Shown here: piece by piece, positions 11,919 to 22,598 of the stretch
How the letters are laid out: the number at the start of each line of letters is the position of its first letter
How positions within the stretch are numbered: position 1 is the stretch's first letter
From: Corydoras sp. C115
Lineage: Eukaryota; Chordata; Actinopteri; Siluriformes; Callichthyidae
Direction: 5' to 3'
Assembly: GCA_019802505.1 (NCBI GenBank)
Contig: JAFMOC010000199.1
Span: 310,001 to 374,000 of the forward strand
Length of the DNA stretch: 64,000 bases
Program-made: the position numbers and the translations under genes
The notes under the pieces: generated by a model
The model's input: only the letters and a program-made list of their open reading frames with translations
Database searches by the model: none
Told to the model about the DNA's origin: nothing

Positions 11919-12297
11919 TGATTTTGAAAAAGGCAGAAAGAACGAGCTGATGCAAAATGGTCACCTCAACTCATTTATTTAGGACAAAGAGAATACTTCA
12001 TGGACACCTCCAGTAACTCACGCTGGCCAGCGGTCTTCCCTCCTCAGCGTTCTGATGCTGTCTCCCTCCGCGTCTGAGTGAAAAGGCCCCCTCCCTTGTG
12101 TTTACCTCGGTATATATGCGTTACGTCTAGTTACCGCCCCTTAACTGCTTTAAGCCAATCACAAACTACCGCCCTAGGTTTTAAATCAGCCAATCCCAGC
12201 CCAGTATTTCCTAGTGGCGGGAAATCCAAGGTCCTTTGTTTGTCTTTCGGCCATATTGGAATTCTCATAATGTATAAGGAATTTAAAATTCCTGACA
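11919..12297 (-). repeat. Solo LTR, same family as 28785-29181
   Basis: On the minus strand it runs TGTCAGGAATTTTAAATT... to ...TTTTTCAAAATCA. It shares with 28785-29181 the blocks TTTGTTTGTCTTTCGGCCAT, CCAATCNNAGCCCAGTATTT, TTACGTCTAGTTNCCGCCCC and CACGCTGGCCAGCGGTNT (or near versions). A sense AATAAA falls in CCTAAATAAATGAG. No internal region is present. Confidence 0.65.
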
Positions 12298-12475
12298 CTA
12301 GCCGTGGCATCGGCTGATCATAACAAATCTCCGCGAAGTGATCGCTATTTCTGAGATGGGTCTCTTGCAAAAATATATCAGCATTCAATTGCTTTAAATG
12401 AGCAAATATCCTTGACCTTTTAACTGCATTTTAAGCCATTCAAATTCCAACTCAAATCTGACAGGGGACACATTC

Positions 12476-12979
12476 TTAAATTTATAATGTGAATTAGTTG
12501 TTTCATTTAATTTACATTAAATTTGAGGCAAAACATGGAAACAGTGCCAGCTGAAGGGGACATTGTGAAGAACACACAATCACATGTATTTACACACACA
12601 TACACACACACAATTATAACCCCCCACAAGATACCCACCCAAAGTCTTTCACACACAAGGACTGTCTGGGCTCCAAATGAAGCCAAATCTATAAAAAAAA
12701 AAAAGTACCCCTGTTTGCTCAACATGGTTGGACAGGTGAGGCCCAAGGGAAATATATTATACAACATACAAATGAAAAAAATGCACCATCAACAAATAGT
12801 AGAGATTAACATAAACGTATAAACAGTCATTTAACCAATGTCTGAATATTAACCATTTAAAAGGGGGAGGAAATATAATCAGTTAAAGGTTGATTCAAAG
12901 TTCCATTAGTAGACAAAAAATAAAAATGTCAAAAATCGTCATTAAAAATAATAGTAATAAAAATAGTGCTATAAAAAAA
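12476..12979. other. Unassigned, possibly L1 ORF1/ORF2 spacer
   Basis: AT-rich with short CA repeats and no coding. Shares a GACATTGTGAAGAACACA block with 4539-4568. It lies just upstream of the L1 ORF2 start. Confidence 0.3.
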
Positions 12980-13309
12980 TAGCACGTTCGCCTCTCAGCG
13001 CTAGGGATTCCCGGTTCGAATCCCCATCTGGGTGGAGTTTCCATGTTCTCCCCGTGTCTGCGTGGGTTTCCTCCGGGTTCTCCGGTTTCCTCCCACAGTC
13101 CAAAAACATGGATCAAGTCAATTGAATTCTCAAAATTGCCCCAAATAGAGTGTGTTTGTGTGAGTGAGTGTGTGCCCAGCGATGGATTGGCACCCTGTCC
13201 TGGGTGTATCTGGCCAGCGCCCGAAATGTTCTCCCCTGGATGGGCATGGGGAATCCCACTGCGACCCTAATAGAGGACAAAGCGGGAGATAATGAATGAA
13301 TGAATGAAC
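12980..13309 (+). mobile_element. V-SINE copy A, 5'-truncated
   Basis: It begins in the tRNA-like head at TAGCACGTTCGCC, so the A box is lost while the B box GGTTCGAATCC is kept. The V-domain core (GTTTCCATGTTCTCCCCGTG, TCCTCCGGGTTCTCCGGTTT) follows, then the 3' part ending in (GAAT)n. It sits 30 bases before a second copy in the same direction. Confidence 0.85.
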
Positions 13310-13339
13310 GTTGCAAAATCCAGCCCAGAAATCGAATCG

Positions 13340-13682
13340 GGGCGGGATGGTGGCTTAGTGGTTAGCACGTTCGCCTCTCAGCGCTAGGGATTCCCGGTTC
13401 GATTCCCCATCTGGGTGGAGTTTCCATGTTCTCCCCGTGTCCGCGTGGGTTTCCTCCGGGTTCTCCGGTTTCCTCCCACAGTCCAAAAACATGGATCAAG
13501 TCAATTGAGTTCTCCAAATTGCCCCATATAGAGTGTGTATGTGTGCGTGTCTGTGTGAGTGATGGATTGGCGCTCTGTCCTGGGTGTATCTGCCCAGCAC
13601 CTGAAATGTTCTCCCCTGGATGGGCATAGGGATCCCCCCTGCGACCCTTATATAGGATGAAGCGGAAGATGATGGATGGATG
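13340..13682 (+). mobile_element. V-SINE copy B, full length with target duplication
   Basis: A full tRNA-derived SINE with A box TGGCTTAGTGG, B-box region GGTTCGATTCC (one change from the usual), V-domain core, and a tail ending GATGGATG. Flanking duplications are GAAATCGAATCG at 13328-13339 and GAAATCTAATCG at 13683-13694, with one mismatch. Short reading frames inside it are translated SINE and not genes. Confidence 0.92.
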
Positions 13683-13694
13683 GAAATCTAATCG

Positions 13695-14358
13695 ATACTA
13701 TTACTTAGTTATCGAACCAACTAATTGCAAAGCCTCCTCATGTGAAGTGAAATCATGATGTTTGCCGTACCGCGTTATCTGAAGCTGAGCCAGATAGAAC
13801 ATGCTGTATTTAACCCCTTTAAATGTTGTGTAGAAGTTTGTGAACATTGTTAAAGGCAGCTCGTGCTTTCGCCCGTTTTGGAAAGAAAGTCGGGTAAGAT
13901 TGAAATGGTCATGCCCGAGACTGTAATCTGCTGTTGTTGTCTTGATAATAGTGTAGTTTCTCTACTATGGAACTTGCCTTGCTTTAGTGTGGGTGCCAAA
14001 GAACAGTGTGCTCTGTCCACCACTGGACATTTTGAAGTAGTATGGATACTATGGATACTGGATATGTTTGAAGTAGTAAGAGAAAACAAACTGTCCTCAG
14101 GAATTCCCACAATTCTGAAATTTTGGTTCAGCCATGACAGCGTAAATCAACTCTGACCTTAATGCATCGTTATCCAAGTTGGAAGCCGATGCAGTGCTGA
14201 GGCCCCTGTAGGCACGGCTGCAACATGCAAAGCTGGCATAATGAGAGACTGCGTCAAACTCGTCGATTTATAAAAAATTGAGGCATTATTACGTATGCAT
14301 CGGTAGCTATTAGAACAACCAAGTGATATCCAATAATGCAATAAAATAAATATGTGAT
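13695..14358. other. Unassigned stretch
   Basis: No transposon or gene recognised. Short open frames on both strands here show no family resemblance. Confidence 0.4.
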
Positions 14359-15482
14359 TGTCACAAAACGGACGTAAGGAATGGTCTGGAGACGTAGATG
14401 CAGAACAAGATGGGTTTATTGAAAAGCAAGGCAGAGGTAGGGTGGTGCAGGAGGAGGATTGGTCGAGGGGGGCATTGCCAACTGGACCCAGGCCGGGGTG
14501 TGGAACCTGGACGGAGGACTGGGCAGAGCACAACACCGAGCAAAACAAACAACCAAACAAAGCACACAATAATACTAACGCTGTAGAAAGAGAACCCTAC
14601 ACTGGCTATGCGTGAGGAAAAGCAGAAAGGTCTAGTCGGGGTGTCTAGGGTAGACAAAATAACAAACCCTAATATAGGAAGAACAGGCGTGTCAAAGGGA
14701 GTGATAGACAAAAACCTGAAGGAAGAAAGCGTGGAGAAAGTGCTCAGAGAGGTACGGTGAACTACACGGGACGACGAGCGGCTCAGGAAGGAACTGCAAC
14801 AAACAAGGGACGGGGAGACAGCGAGAGGGTTAATACACAGGGAAGAAAACCATGTTAGTTCACCGAGAGAGAGCATGTTAGTAAACAGATCGGAACCGTT
14901 AGTATGCTGGGTGAACACTGAGACACGGACGCCCTCAGGTGGTGACGCGCCAGCGGAGCGAGCTAGGGTGAGCGCGAACTCCGCCCCAACTGGCCGAAGC
15001 CGAACCACCTGAGCGGACGGACAGAGACAACGATCGCTCCCGGGACGCAGGACTTTAGGGACAGGGGGAACACTGAAATCAGAAAGAGGATTAAACAAGA
15101 CACTGGGAGCGATCGCAGAATCACACAGACGTTCATGCATACGACAACAGAGACTAATCTAAACACAGAGGTGAGAGCGCGGATGCTAACAAAAAGCTAA
15201 CACAAACAGACGCACACTCACCGAGACCAGATACACCACAGGACCAAAAGCAGAGAGAACAGATCAAGAACAGTAGCCAAAAAATCGCTCTGTATGTATG
15301 GAGACCAGGGACAATACTTCGCGTTCGTCCCGTGTGAAGACAGAGTTTAAATAAGTTAAACGACCCATCAAACAAATTAGCCTCACCTGGTGACGGAGCG
15401 AAAGCGGAACTAGAAGGCGGGGCTCAGAGAGCGAGTGGCAGAGCGTGACGGAGAGATAGACGCAGACACAGGATTTCTCACA
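14359..15482 (-). repeat. Solo LTR, 1,124 bp
   Basis: On the minus strand it runs TGTGAGAAATCC... to ...CCGTTTTGTGACA and is flanked by the 5-bp duplication GTGAT (14354-14358 and 15483-15487). A sense AATAAACCC lies near 14415 on the R/U5 side. The long minus-strand frame within it is part of the LTR, with no known domain. A solo LTR implies recombination between the two LTRs of a full element. Confidence 0.85.
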
Positions 15483-15791
15483 GTGATGATAAATAAATGT
15501 TTCAATAGTCAAACTATTTCAGTTGTGTTCAAAATAACAGCAGTGTGTTTAAAAACATGAGTTAAGCACAAAATCCTTACAGTAGTTTTTATGTCCATGC
15601 ATTGGGAACATTGTATACTGTTTTCCAAATCAAAACATGAAGATAAATGTATAATTCGTAACTACTTTAGAGAAAATAATAGAAAATGACCATTGGGCTG
15701 TTCACAAAAATAGTAGTGTCTGCATTTGTCTTTACAAACTCAAAATCTGTACTCCTTTTTTTTTTATTTAGCATTCCTGTGATTCACTAAC

Positions 15792-16838
15792 CTAATATTT
15801 AGTTGAATAACCACACTTTTTTAGAACTGCTTCACATCTGTGTTGCATAGAGTCAACCAACCTCTGGCACCTGTCAACTGGTATTTCAGCCCAGGATGCT
15901 TTGACTATATCCCACAATTTATTTGCATTTCTTGGTTTTGCCTCAGAAACGGCATCTTTGATGTCACCCCACAAGTTTTCTGTCGGATTTAGATCCGGGG
16001 ATTGGGCTGGCCACTCCATGACCTCAATTTTGTTGGACTGGAACCAAGATTGTGCTCGTTTACTGGTCATTATCTTGTTGAAACACCCATTTCAAAGACA
16101 GTTCCTCTTCAGTGTAAGGCAACATGACCTGTTCAAGTATTCTGATATATGTAAACTGGTCCATGACATATGTAAACTGGTCCTGGTATATGGTAAATAG
16201 GCCCAGCACCATAGAAAAGGGAAACCTATAATGATGCTTGCAATACCATGCTTTACTGTCTTCAGAATGTACTGTGGCTTGAATTCAGAGCCTAGGGCCC
16301 TTGGACCCAAAAAGAACAATTTTACTTTAATCAGTTCACAATATGTTTCTCCATTTTTCTTTGGGCCAGTTGATGTGTTCTTTGGCAAATTGTATACGCT
16401 TCAGTACATGTCTTTCTTTTTTTTTAACAGTGGGACTTTGGGGGGACTTCTTGCTAATAGATTAGCTTCACACAGGCGTCTCCTAACTGTCACAGTACTT
16501 ACAGGTAACTTGAGACTGTCTTTGATCATCCTGGAGCTGATCATTGGCTGATCCTTTGCCATTCTGGCAAATTATTCGATCCATTCGAATGGTAGTCTTG
16601 CATTTTCATCCACATCTCTCTGGTTTTGCTCTCCATTTTAAAGCATTGGAGATCATTTTGGCTGAACAGCCTATTATTGTCTGCACTTCTTTATAAGTTT
16701 TACCCTCTCCAATGAACTTTTTAATCAAAGTTTGCTGCTCTTCTGAACAATGTCTCGAATGACCCATATTTCTGAGGCTTTCAAGGAGAAATGCATGTAC
16801 AGCATGTCCTGGCTTTACCCTTAAATAAGGGCCACCTG
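15792..16838 (-). pseudogene. Tc1 transposase of the older element, decayed
   Basis: The C-terminal part (16070 to 15792) reads WFQSNKIEVMEWPAQSPDLN and PTENLWGDIKDAV, ending in a K-C-G-Y-S-T-K-Y tail. NPTENLW replaces the usual NPIE.LW. Upstream, near 16760, HCSEEQQTLIKKFIGEGKTY marks the helix-turn-helix start. The middle is lost to stops and indels and the first two catalytic Asp motifs are not recognisable. Confidence 0.8.
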
Positions 16839-16911
16839 ATTCACACCTGCTATTATTTTGAACATACCCCTTTCAATTAATTATTCAAATACACAGAATC
16901 AATTGCATGTA

Positions 16912-18106
16912 CACTCACCGGCCACTTTATTAGGTACACTTGTCCAACTGCTCGTTAATACTTAATTTCTAATCAGCCAATCACATGGCGGCAACTCAGT
17001 GCATTTAGGCATGTAGACATGGTCAAGACAATCTCCTGCAGTTCAAACCGAGCATCAGTATGGGGAAGAAAGGTGATTTGAGTGCCTTTGAACGTGGCAT
17101 GGAGTATTTCAGAAACTGCTGATCTACTGGGATTTTCACGCACAACCATCTCTAGGGTTTACAGAGAATGGTCCGAAAAAGAAAAAACATCCAGTGAGCG
17201 GCAGTTCTGTGGGCGGAAATGTCTTGTTGATGCCAGAGGTCAGAGGAGAATGGCCAGACTGGTTCGAGCTGATAGAAAGGCAACAGTGACTCAAATAGCC
17301 ACCCGTTACAACCAAGGTAGGCAGAAGAGCATCTCTGAACGCACAGTACGTCGAACTTTGAGGCAGATGGGCTACAGCAGCAGAAGACCACACCGGGTGC
17401 CACTCCTTTCAGCTAAGAACAGGAAACTGAGGCTACAATTTGCACAAGCTCATCGAAATTGGACAATAGAAGATTGGAAAAACGTTGCCTGGTCTGATGA
17501 GTCTCGATTTCTGCTGCGACGTTCAGATGGTAGGGTCAGAATTTGGCGTCAACAACATGAAAGCATGGATCCATCCTGCCTTGTATCAACGGTTCAGGCT
17601 GCTGGTGGTGGTGTCATGGTGTGGGGAATATTTTCTTGGCACTCTTTGGGCCCCTTGGTACCAATTGAGCATCGTTGCAATGCCACAGCCTACCTGAGTA
17701 TTGTTGCTGACCATGTCCATCCCTTTATGACCACAATGTACCCAACATCTGATGGCTACTTTCAGCAGGATAATGCGCCATGTCATAAAGCTGGAATCAT
17801 CTCAGACTGGTTTCTTGAACATGACAATGAGTTCACTGTACTCAAATGGCCTCCACAGTCACCAGATCTCAATCCAATAGAGCATCTTTGGGATGTGATG
17901 GAACAGGGGATTCGCATCATGGATGTGCAGCCGACAAATCTGCGGCAACTGTGTGATGCCATCATGTCAATATGGACCAAACTCTCTGAGGAATGCTTCC
18001 AGCACCTTGTTGAATCTATGCCACGAAGAATTGAGGCAGTTCGGAAGGCAAAAGGGGGTCCAACCCGTTACTAGAATGGTGTACCTAATAAAGTGGCCGG
18101 TGAGTG
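16912..18106 (+). mobile_element. Tc1/mariner element with near-intact DD36E transposase
   Basis: A 1,195-bp element with TA at 16910-16911 and 18107-18108. Terminal inverted repeats are CACTCACCGGCCACTTTATT and its complement. It inserted into the older Tc1 element. It carries one plus-strand transposase gene with a single visible N-terminal lesion, so it is much younger than its host element. Confidence 0.93.
17061..18074 (+). pseudogene. DD36E Tc1/mariner transposase, one N-terminal frameshift
   Basis: A 330-residue frame is open from 17082 to 18074. The likely original start is the ATG at 17061 (MGKKGDLSAFERGME), whose frame is lost by a small indel near 17100 before ISETADLLGFSRTTISRVYR (helix-turn-helix). 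Then come the GRKCLVDARGQRR linker, SERTVRRTLRQMGY, and the catalytic WSDESRF, QQDNAPCH and NPIEHLWD. I count 36 residues between the second Asp and the Glu, matching the DD36E (Incomer-type) group rather than DD34E. All three catalytic residues are present. The protein from 17082 would lack part of the first helix. Confidence 0.85.
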
Positions 18107-18334
18107 TATATCATGAATGCTGAGACTGTTGGCTTTCTAAGAATCTACTGCACCAACTGGCAAATTGTTTGTCATGTGGTAATTTAATTTATACCAAAAA
18201 CAGTGATTAATCTGGTTAGTCATATTGGACTGCTATTATTTTGAACACAACTGTATGTTCCCTATGAGCTCCACCAAACAAACATCTATTCCATACCAAG
18301 TCAAACCGGTCCATACCGGTTTGACCGAGTTTTT

Positions 18335-18790
18335 GCTGCTTTGTGATAAGGTACTTTAGTAAAAAGCACTATATAATAAATTATTTGAACTTTTAGTTTG
18401 ATTTCATCAAAATGTAGTATCACAGATGGCAGAAGCAGAAGGATTAATGATACTGGAAATGGTGTAAGGGCCAAAGAACCGAGGAGGTAGTTTTCGTGAA
18501 GGAACTCTCATAGGAATGTTGTGGGCAGAAAGCCAGACAGATTGACCAGGATGGTACTTGGGACTGGCGCGACAATGCCGGTTAGCAGAGCGTTCTGCGG
18601 TGGGCTGAGCTTTGATGAGGGCTGCTTTGGTGTACTCCAGATCCGGTGGCACAACCTCATGTGGTGCATGACTGACTGAGGTGGTTGGTAGCCTCAAAAG
18701 GAGATTTTCCAGAGCACAAGAAGTTAAGGGAGTTTAGGGCATATTCCACCCAGGCCAAATGTGTGCTTCATTGGTTCGGGTTAAATCTCC
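18335..18790 (-). pseudogene. LINE-tail scrap and gypsy integrase C-terminal fragment
   Basis: 18335-18396 matches the LINE-tail repeat (GCACTATATAATAAATTATT). From 18697 down to 18405 the minus strand reads HYHPGQSVWLSAHN-like sequence with KLPPRFFGPYTISSIINPSA, the GPF/Y end of a gypsy integrase. The rest of the polyprotein is absent. Confidence 0.6.
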
Positions 18791-18819
18791 CCTTTTGTTA
18801 CTGTCACTTTGAAACTGTC

Positions 18820-19690
18820 ACTTTGAACTGACAGTTTCCATGACATTGATTTCTGTTAGATAGAATGAAAACCATTCAAGTGTCATACCAAAGAACCCTA
18901 GTTTAAATAAAGTGGATAGAATCTGATGATTTACTGTATCAAAAGCTGCCGAGAGGTTGAGCATTATAAGGATATATTAAGGAGTTTTAAGAGTTAGTTT
19001 TGGCAGATTTAATTGAGAGGTTGTTCTGAGTAGAAAACCTGTGTAGATACCACCTGTTCAAGTGTTTTAGACAGGAAAGGTAAAAGTGATCGAGTTGCTG
19101 GCAAGTTTTTTGCCAGGGAAGTAGGATGAGAAGGTTGATGCTGCACCCCCTCCTTATTTTCTACAACAGGTATTTGTTAAAAAGATGCGTCTTTAGTAGT
19201 TTCTTAAAAATGCCTAGTGACTCTGCGTTCGCAAAGGTGGTGAATGAAGACTGGTATGTTTCTAAATCTGACGACAGTCAAGACTTATGTCATTTTCTTT
19301 CAACGCATCGAAGAGTAGTGCGTTGTTTTTGAAGCGTGTGTGTTTTCCTAGTGGATATTGGACAGACCTGGTCTAGACAGGAAGCCAAGGTGGAGGGTCC
19401 ATTCTCAAGCCATACTTTTCGGGGCTGTTGGAGCCCGGGTAGGCAGAGATGAAAGCCTCAGCCTTGGGGTCCAACAACCCTTCTATTGCACTGGTGGCGG
19501 AGGAGGTGTAGGCTACAATACCTTGTGGATTGGGAGGGGTTTGGGCCAGAGGAGCAAAGTTGGATGTACTCTAGGGACATACTATATACCGAGCTCATCA
19601 CCAATTTTCATGCGCACCACCCAGATTGACCTGCTCACAGATCCAGGGAAAGTGGAGGTCAGCATTTCGCTTCTACGTGGAGGATGGGAG
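18820..19690 (-). pseudogene. Rearranged L2 fragment
   Basis: It shares ACCATTCAAGTGTC, ATCTGATGATTTACTGTATC and GATACCACC(T/C)GTTCAAGTG with the L2 at 44560-44870, then TACAACAGGTATTTGTTAAA with its 3' region, then TTGGACAGACCTGRTC with its endonuclease region. The blocks are out of order, so this copy is deleted and rearranged. No open frame. Confidence 0.65.
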
Positions 19691-20320
19691 GATGACATCT
19701 CCTAGTGGTGATGTCACACTGGCAGTATGTGTTTTGTGCAGTATTCTGCATTCTTCACTTGCGCACCAGGGGAAGTGTGCAGTGTGCGTGGACATTAATG
19801 TTTTTGTCAGTGTATCTGCTCAGAGATGGACCAGCTACCTGTCTTACCCTTCTTCAAGTCATTGTTTCAATTGCATACCAATGCAAAACTGAGGATAAGA
19901 ATCTTTCAAAATGAATGAATTCACTCTTTATTAAATACAGCAGCATGCCTTTTTCCCTTTATTACTGAAACTTTATTTCTGAAACTTTATTTCAAATGTC
20001 AATAATTTGGTTATGAAGTGCACTTAATTTTTTTTATGTATATATTACCTAGTATTACTTGTACATCTTTAAGTATGGGCATTGACACAAAACATTGACA
20101 AAAAAAGTGATGTTGAAATGCCAAACCAGTACAATTTTTAGCACAATTTTAACATATATTACTTTTGTAGCAATATTGGGTCCAGGACAATCGAAGTACT
20201 CTATACTTCACAATAGAAGACAATGCTTCATGAACACTATAAAGTTTACACATCACATATTAATTTGTTTTCTTATAAATGATAAAAAAAACATTAGATT
20301 TAAAGGTTTTTAATTATCTA
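19691..20320. other. Unassigned
   Basis: AT-rich in its second half; no gene or known repeat recognised. Confidence 0.4.
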
Positions 20321-20659
20321 CACTACATGGACAAAAGTATTGAGACACCTATATATTACAGTTACAGAACCTTTATGACAACAAATCCTAAGCAGGTCCA
20401 ACAACACCCCCCACACCCCAGCAGCAATGACAGCTTTTACATTAAAGGATATATTATTTATGGACCTTGCCTCTTGCACTTGAGAGTAATCATGCTGAAA
20501 CAGAAGCAGGCATTCCCCATACTGTTCCTACAAAGTAGGAAACATACAAGTATGCAAAAAGCATGGTTAGTTAGTTGATCATAAACACATATATTTAGAA
20601 TGAATGAAACACTTGATTTCAGAATAGTTGTGTCCTAATACTTTTGTCCAAATAAAGTG
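20321..20659. mobile_element. Tc1-derived MITE, 339 bp
   Basis: Flanked by TA at 20319-20320 and 20660-20661. Inverted ends are CACTACATGGACAAAAGTAT at the left and ATACTTTTGTCCAAATAAAG followed by TG at the right. There is no transposase. The ends resemble those of a Tc1/mariner family common in fish. It lies about 1.6 kb downstream of the dscam stop. Confidence 0.82.
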
Positions 20660-20661
20660 TA

Positions 20662-22224
20662 TTCATTATCTGTATCAAGGAAGTTGAACTGTATAAAGTA
20701 GGATTTACAGAAACTATTGTTTTTTTTTGTGTTAGCTACAAAGTTAATCTTGTAAACTTACTTTTACAGAATACTGTATAATGATTTTTCTCTAAGTAGG
20801 ATTTTGATGTTTGCTAATCAATGTGCTTTTGTTAATTGATAGTTTTGCTGACTGTCTCTATGAAAAGTGACTGGATCAAACAAAAGAATGCAAGTAGGAA
20901 ACAGCAGGTTGGGTATAAAAGAACAAACTGCTTAACAAAAGTGAAAGCATGTTTGAATATTGTTTATATTTACTGTATGTTAAATGTTTGATTTTCTAAA
21001 TTAGCACAATCTTTTACCCAAGGATAAAAAACAAACTGTTAAATGTTTTTATCAGATTTACTTAATTTTTAAATAATTTAGGCATCATATTTAATTTGAA
21101 GCTCTCTTTCACCACATCTTAACACATGTGCTTTTAAGGTAAAATGGTTAACAATGGTTAACTTATAACTTATAAAACCATGTCTTCATTCTAACAGCAT
21201 TTTCTAAGTTCTAGCCCTTTACATTTTATAAAGCAGTACCTGTTACTCATATTTGTTATTTTGTAAATTTATTAGTGAATTACTCTTTTAGATTAGTATA
21301 GTCTACATATTTACATTCAAACACAAACAATTATTATTTTACCAATTTAGTAAACATTAAATAAATCTATTAATTTTACTTTCTTATACAGGCAGTTGGG
21401 AGTATGTGGGATCAAAAACAAGCAAAAAGAGAAAAAGACAATGAAACCCAACCATCATGTGCAATTATGTCCAAGGACTTTATCAAATAATCTCCCTGTA
21501 TTACTCACAAATAAAAGTTAACTCTTTATATTTGATGACCATTAAATAATTCCTTAATGTGACAAAAATGTCTGTTGGAATTTGATTTCAAGTGAGACTT
21601 ACGTTCACACATCAGGTCCCATGCAGTCAAAGGTAAGCTCAAAGATCAAAGATGATACCTGCCATCCATTCAAGTTTATCATACTTCAACTTCCTCTGGA
21701 ATGAATGAACATGTTGCTTTTTTGAAATCTAAATTATTCATATTACACTTCAATTCTTAAATCAATATCAGAAAGCAGCTTTAAGTGGAGACTTCCGCAC
21801 CTTTTTTGTATACCTAATTTGTATATATTTTATATACTTATTTTATTAATAATAATGAATATAGACTTTAAATATAAATTTAAAACAATTGTCATTGTCA
21901 ATTTATATTATTAATTTAAACAAATGTTATAGTGTTGTTATTTATGTTAATGTTTAATAAAGTTTAAAAAATATGGTAAGATTAAAGTAGAATGTTAATA
22001 AAAAATTAAGTTAAATTCATTAATAGGTGACAGATAATGGGGAAAACTGTTTAAATAAACATCAAATTTGTCTTTTAGAAGCTACAAGAGGTATTTACAG
22101 GATTCATCTTATGTCTTTAAAAAATGCTCCTGTTTGCAGCAGAGCTATTGGGTTTATGTGCTTGTTTAAGTCTGTATGAGTCTTGTAGGTGTGGGTGTAT
22201 GTATGTGGACACCAAAGTCCTGTG
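20662..22224 (-). other. AT-rich region, probable dscam 3' UTR and downstream DNA
   Basis: No ORF or transposon is recognisable between the dscam stop and the MITE at 20321-20659. The sequence is strongly AT-rich with runs of T and A, as is common for long neuronal 3' UTRs. A sense AATAAA lies at 21842-21847 and another (TAATAAA) near 21268, but neither can be assigned without transcript data. The UTR call rests on position only. Confidence 0.45.
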
Positions 22225-22598
22225 TTATACCAGTGTATAAGACTTAGTGTATGGGTTGTTGCTATGTTTCAGGTGTCCTTTGGAGTCTAACAGTGATTCC
22301 TGAGAACTGCTGAGTTTTGCAGCTTGGGCCAGGGCACTTGGCTCATGTTGGGGTAATGTGGAAGCTGAGCCTGGCTGCCACTGCTGTGCTACTTCCCTAC
22401 TGGGTGGGCCAGAAGAGGCAGGTGCAGTGGAAGGTGTCTCAGAGGGTGTAGGTGGCGAAACATCCGTCTGCTTAGCCATGTGACTTCTCTGAGGATCTAG
22501 GACTGTCTGTCCTGTGGCTTTTCGAATTGAATGGGCTCCTCCCCTGCTCAGCATGAAGTCCATCCGTAGGTAGGTGGGTAGGTGGATGAGTTCACCAC
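22225..22598 (-). CDS. dscam: dscam terminal coding exon with PDZ ligand
   Basis: This is the last coding exon, 374 nt including the TAA stop. It reads GELIHLPTYLRMDFMLSRGG, a proline/serine-rich middle (VSPPTPSETPSTAPASSGPP), then SSSQESLLDSKGHLK and the C-terminus NNPYTKSYTLV. The final T-L-V is a class I PDZ ligand, which in DSCAM binds MAGI-type scaffolds. The acceptor is TTATCTGCAG. The middle of the exon is clearly less conserved than its two ends. The 3' UTR should continue towards lower coordinates. Confidence 0.94.

Larger units (their letters stand above)
8408..12475 (-). pseudogene. L1 LINE ORF2, broken by two insertions
   Basis: On the minus strand an L1 ORF2 starts near 12475 with endonuclease residues LNADIFLQETHLRNSDHF. 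It continues at 11570-11016 with KVFHSMFNYNTRGVTIMVRR and FESDEVIADVNG, then at 8809-8450 with LLDLMSRIADIYKRN, TYEHGEKSSRLLAYQIK and GRICTDPLSIN, which is the linker before RT. The gaps are filled by LTRs (11566-12297) and a Rex1-like LINE (8810-11010). RT and the 3' end are missing. Frames carry stops, so it is dead. Confidence 0.75.
15520..18253 (-). mobile_element. Older Tc1-like element, host of a nested Tc1
   Basis: The ends are inverted: CAGTTGTGTTCAAAATAACA at the left, and ATTATTTTGAACACAACTG at the right followed by TA at 18254. Without the nested element (16912-18106) it is about 1.54 kb, the normal Tc1 size. The left flank is TT rather than TA, a point change. Its own transposase lies on the minus strand and is heavily decayed. 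Confidence 0.87.

Noticed and set aside
13043..13629. Recurring short frames reading MFSPC(L/P)RGFPPGSPVSS
   Set aside because: This is the V-domain of the SINE in translation. It recurs in every V-SINE copy (13043, 13426, 23757, 54392, 58272) and is not a gene family.
14361..15140. 259-codon minus-strand open frame
   Set aside because: It lies wholly inside a solo LTR with its own target duplication. No domain is visible.
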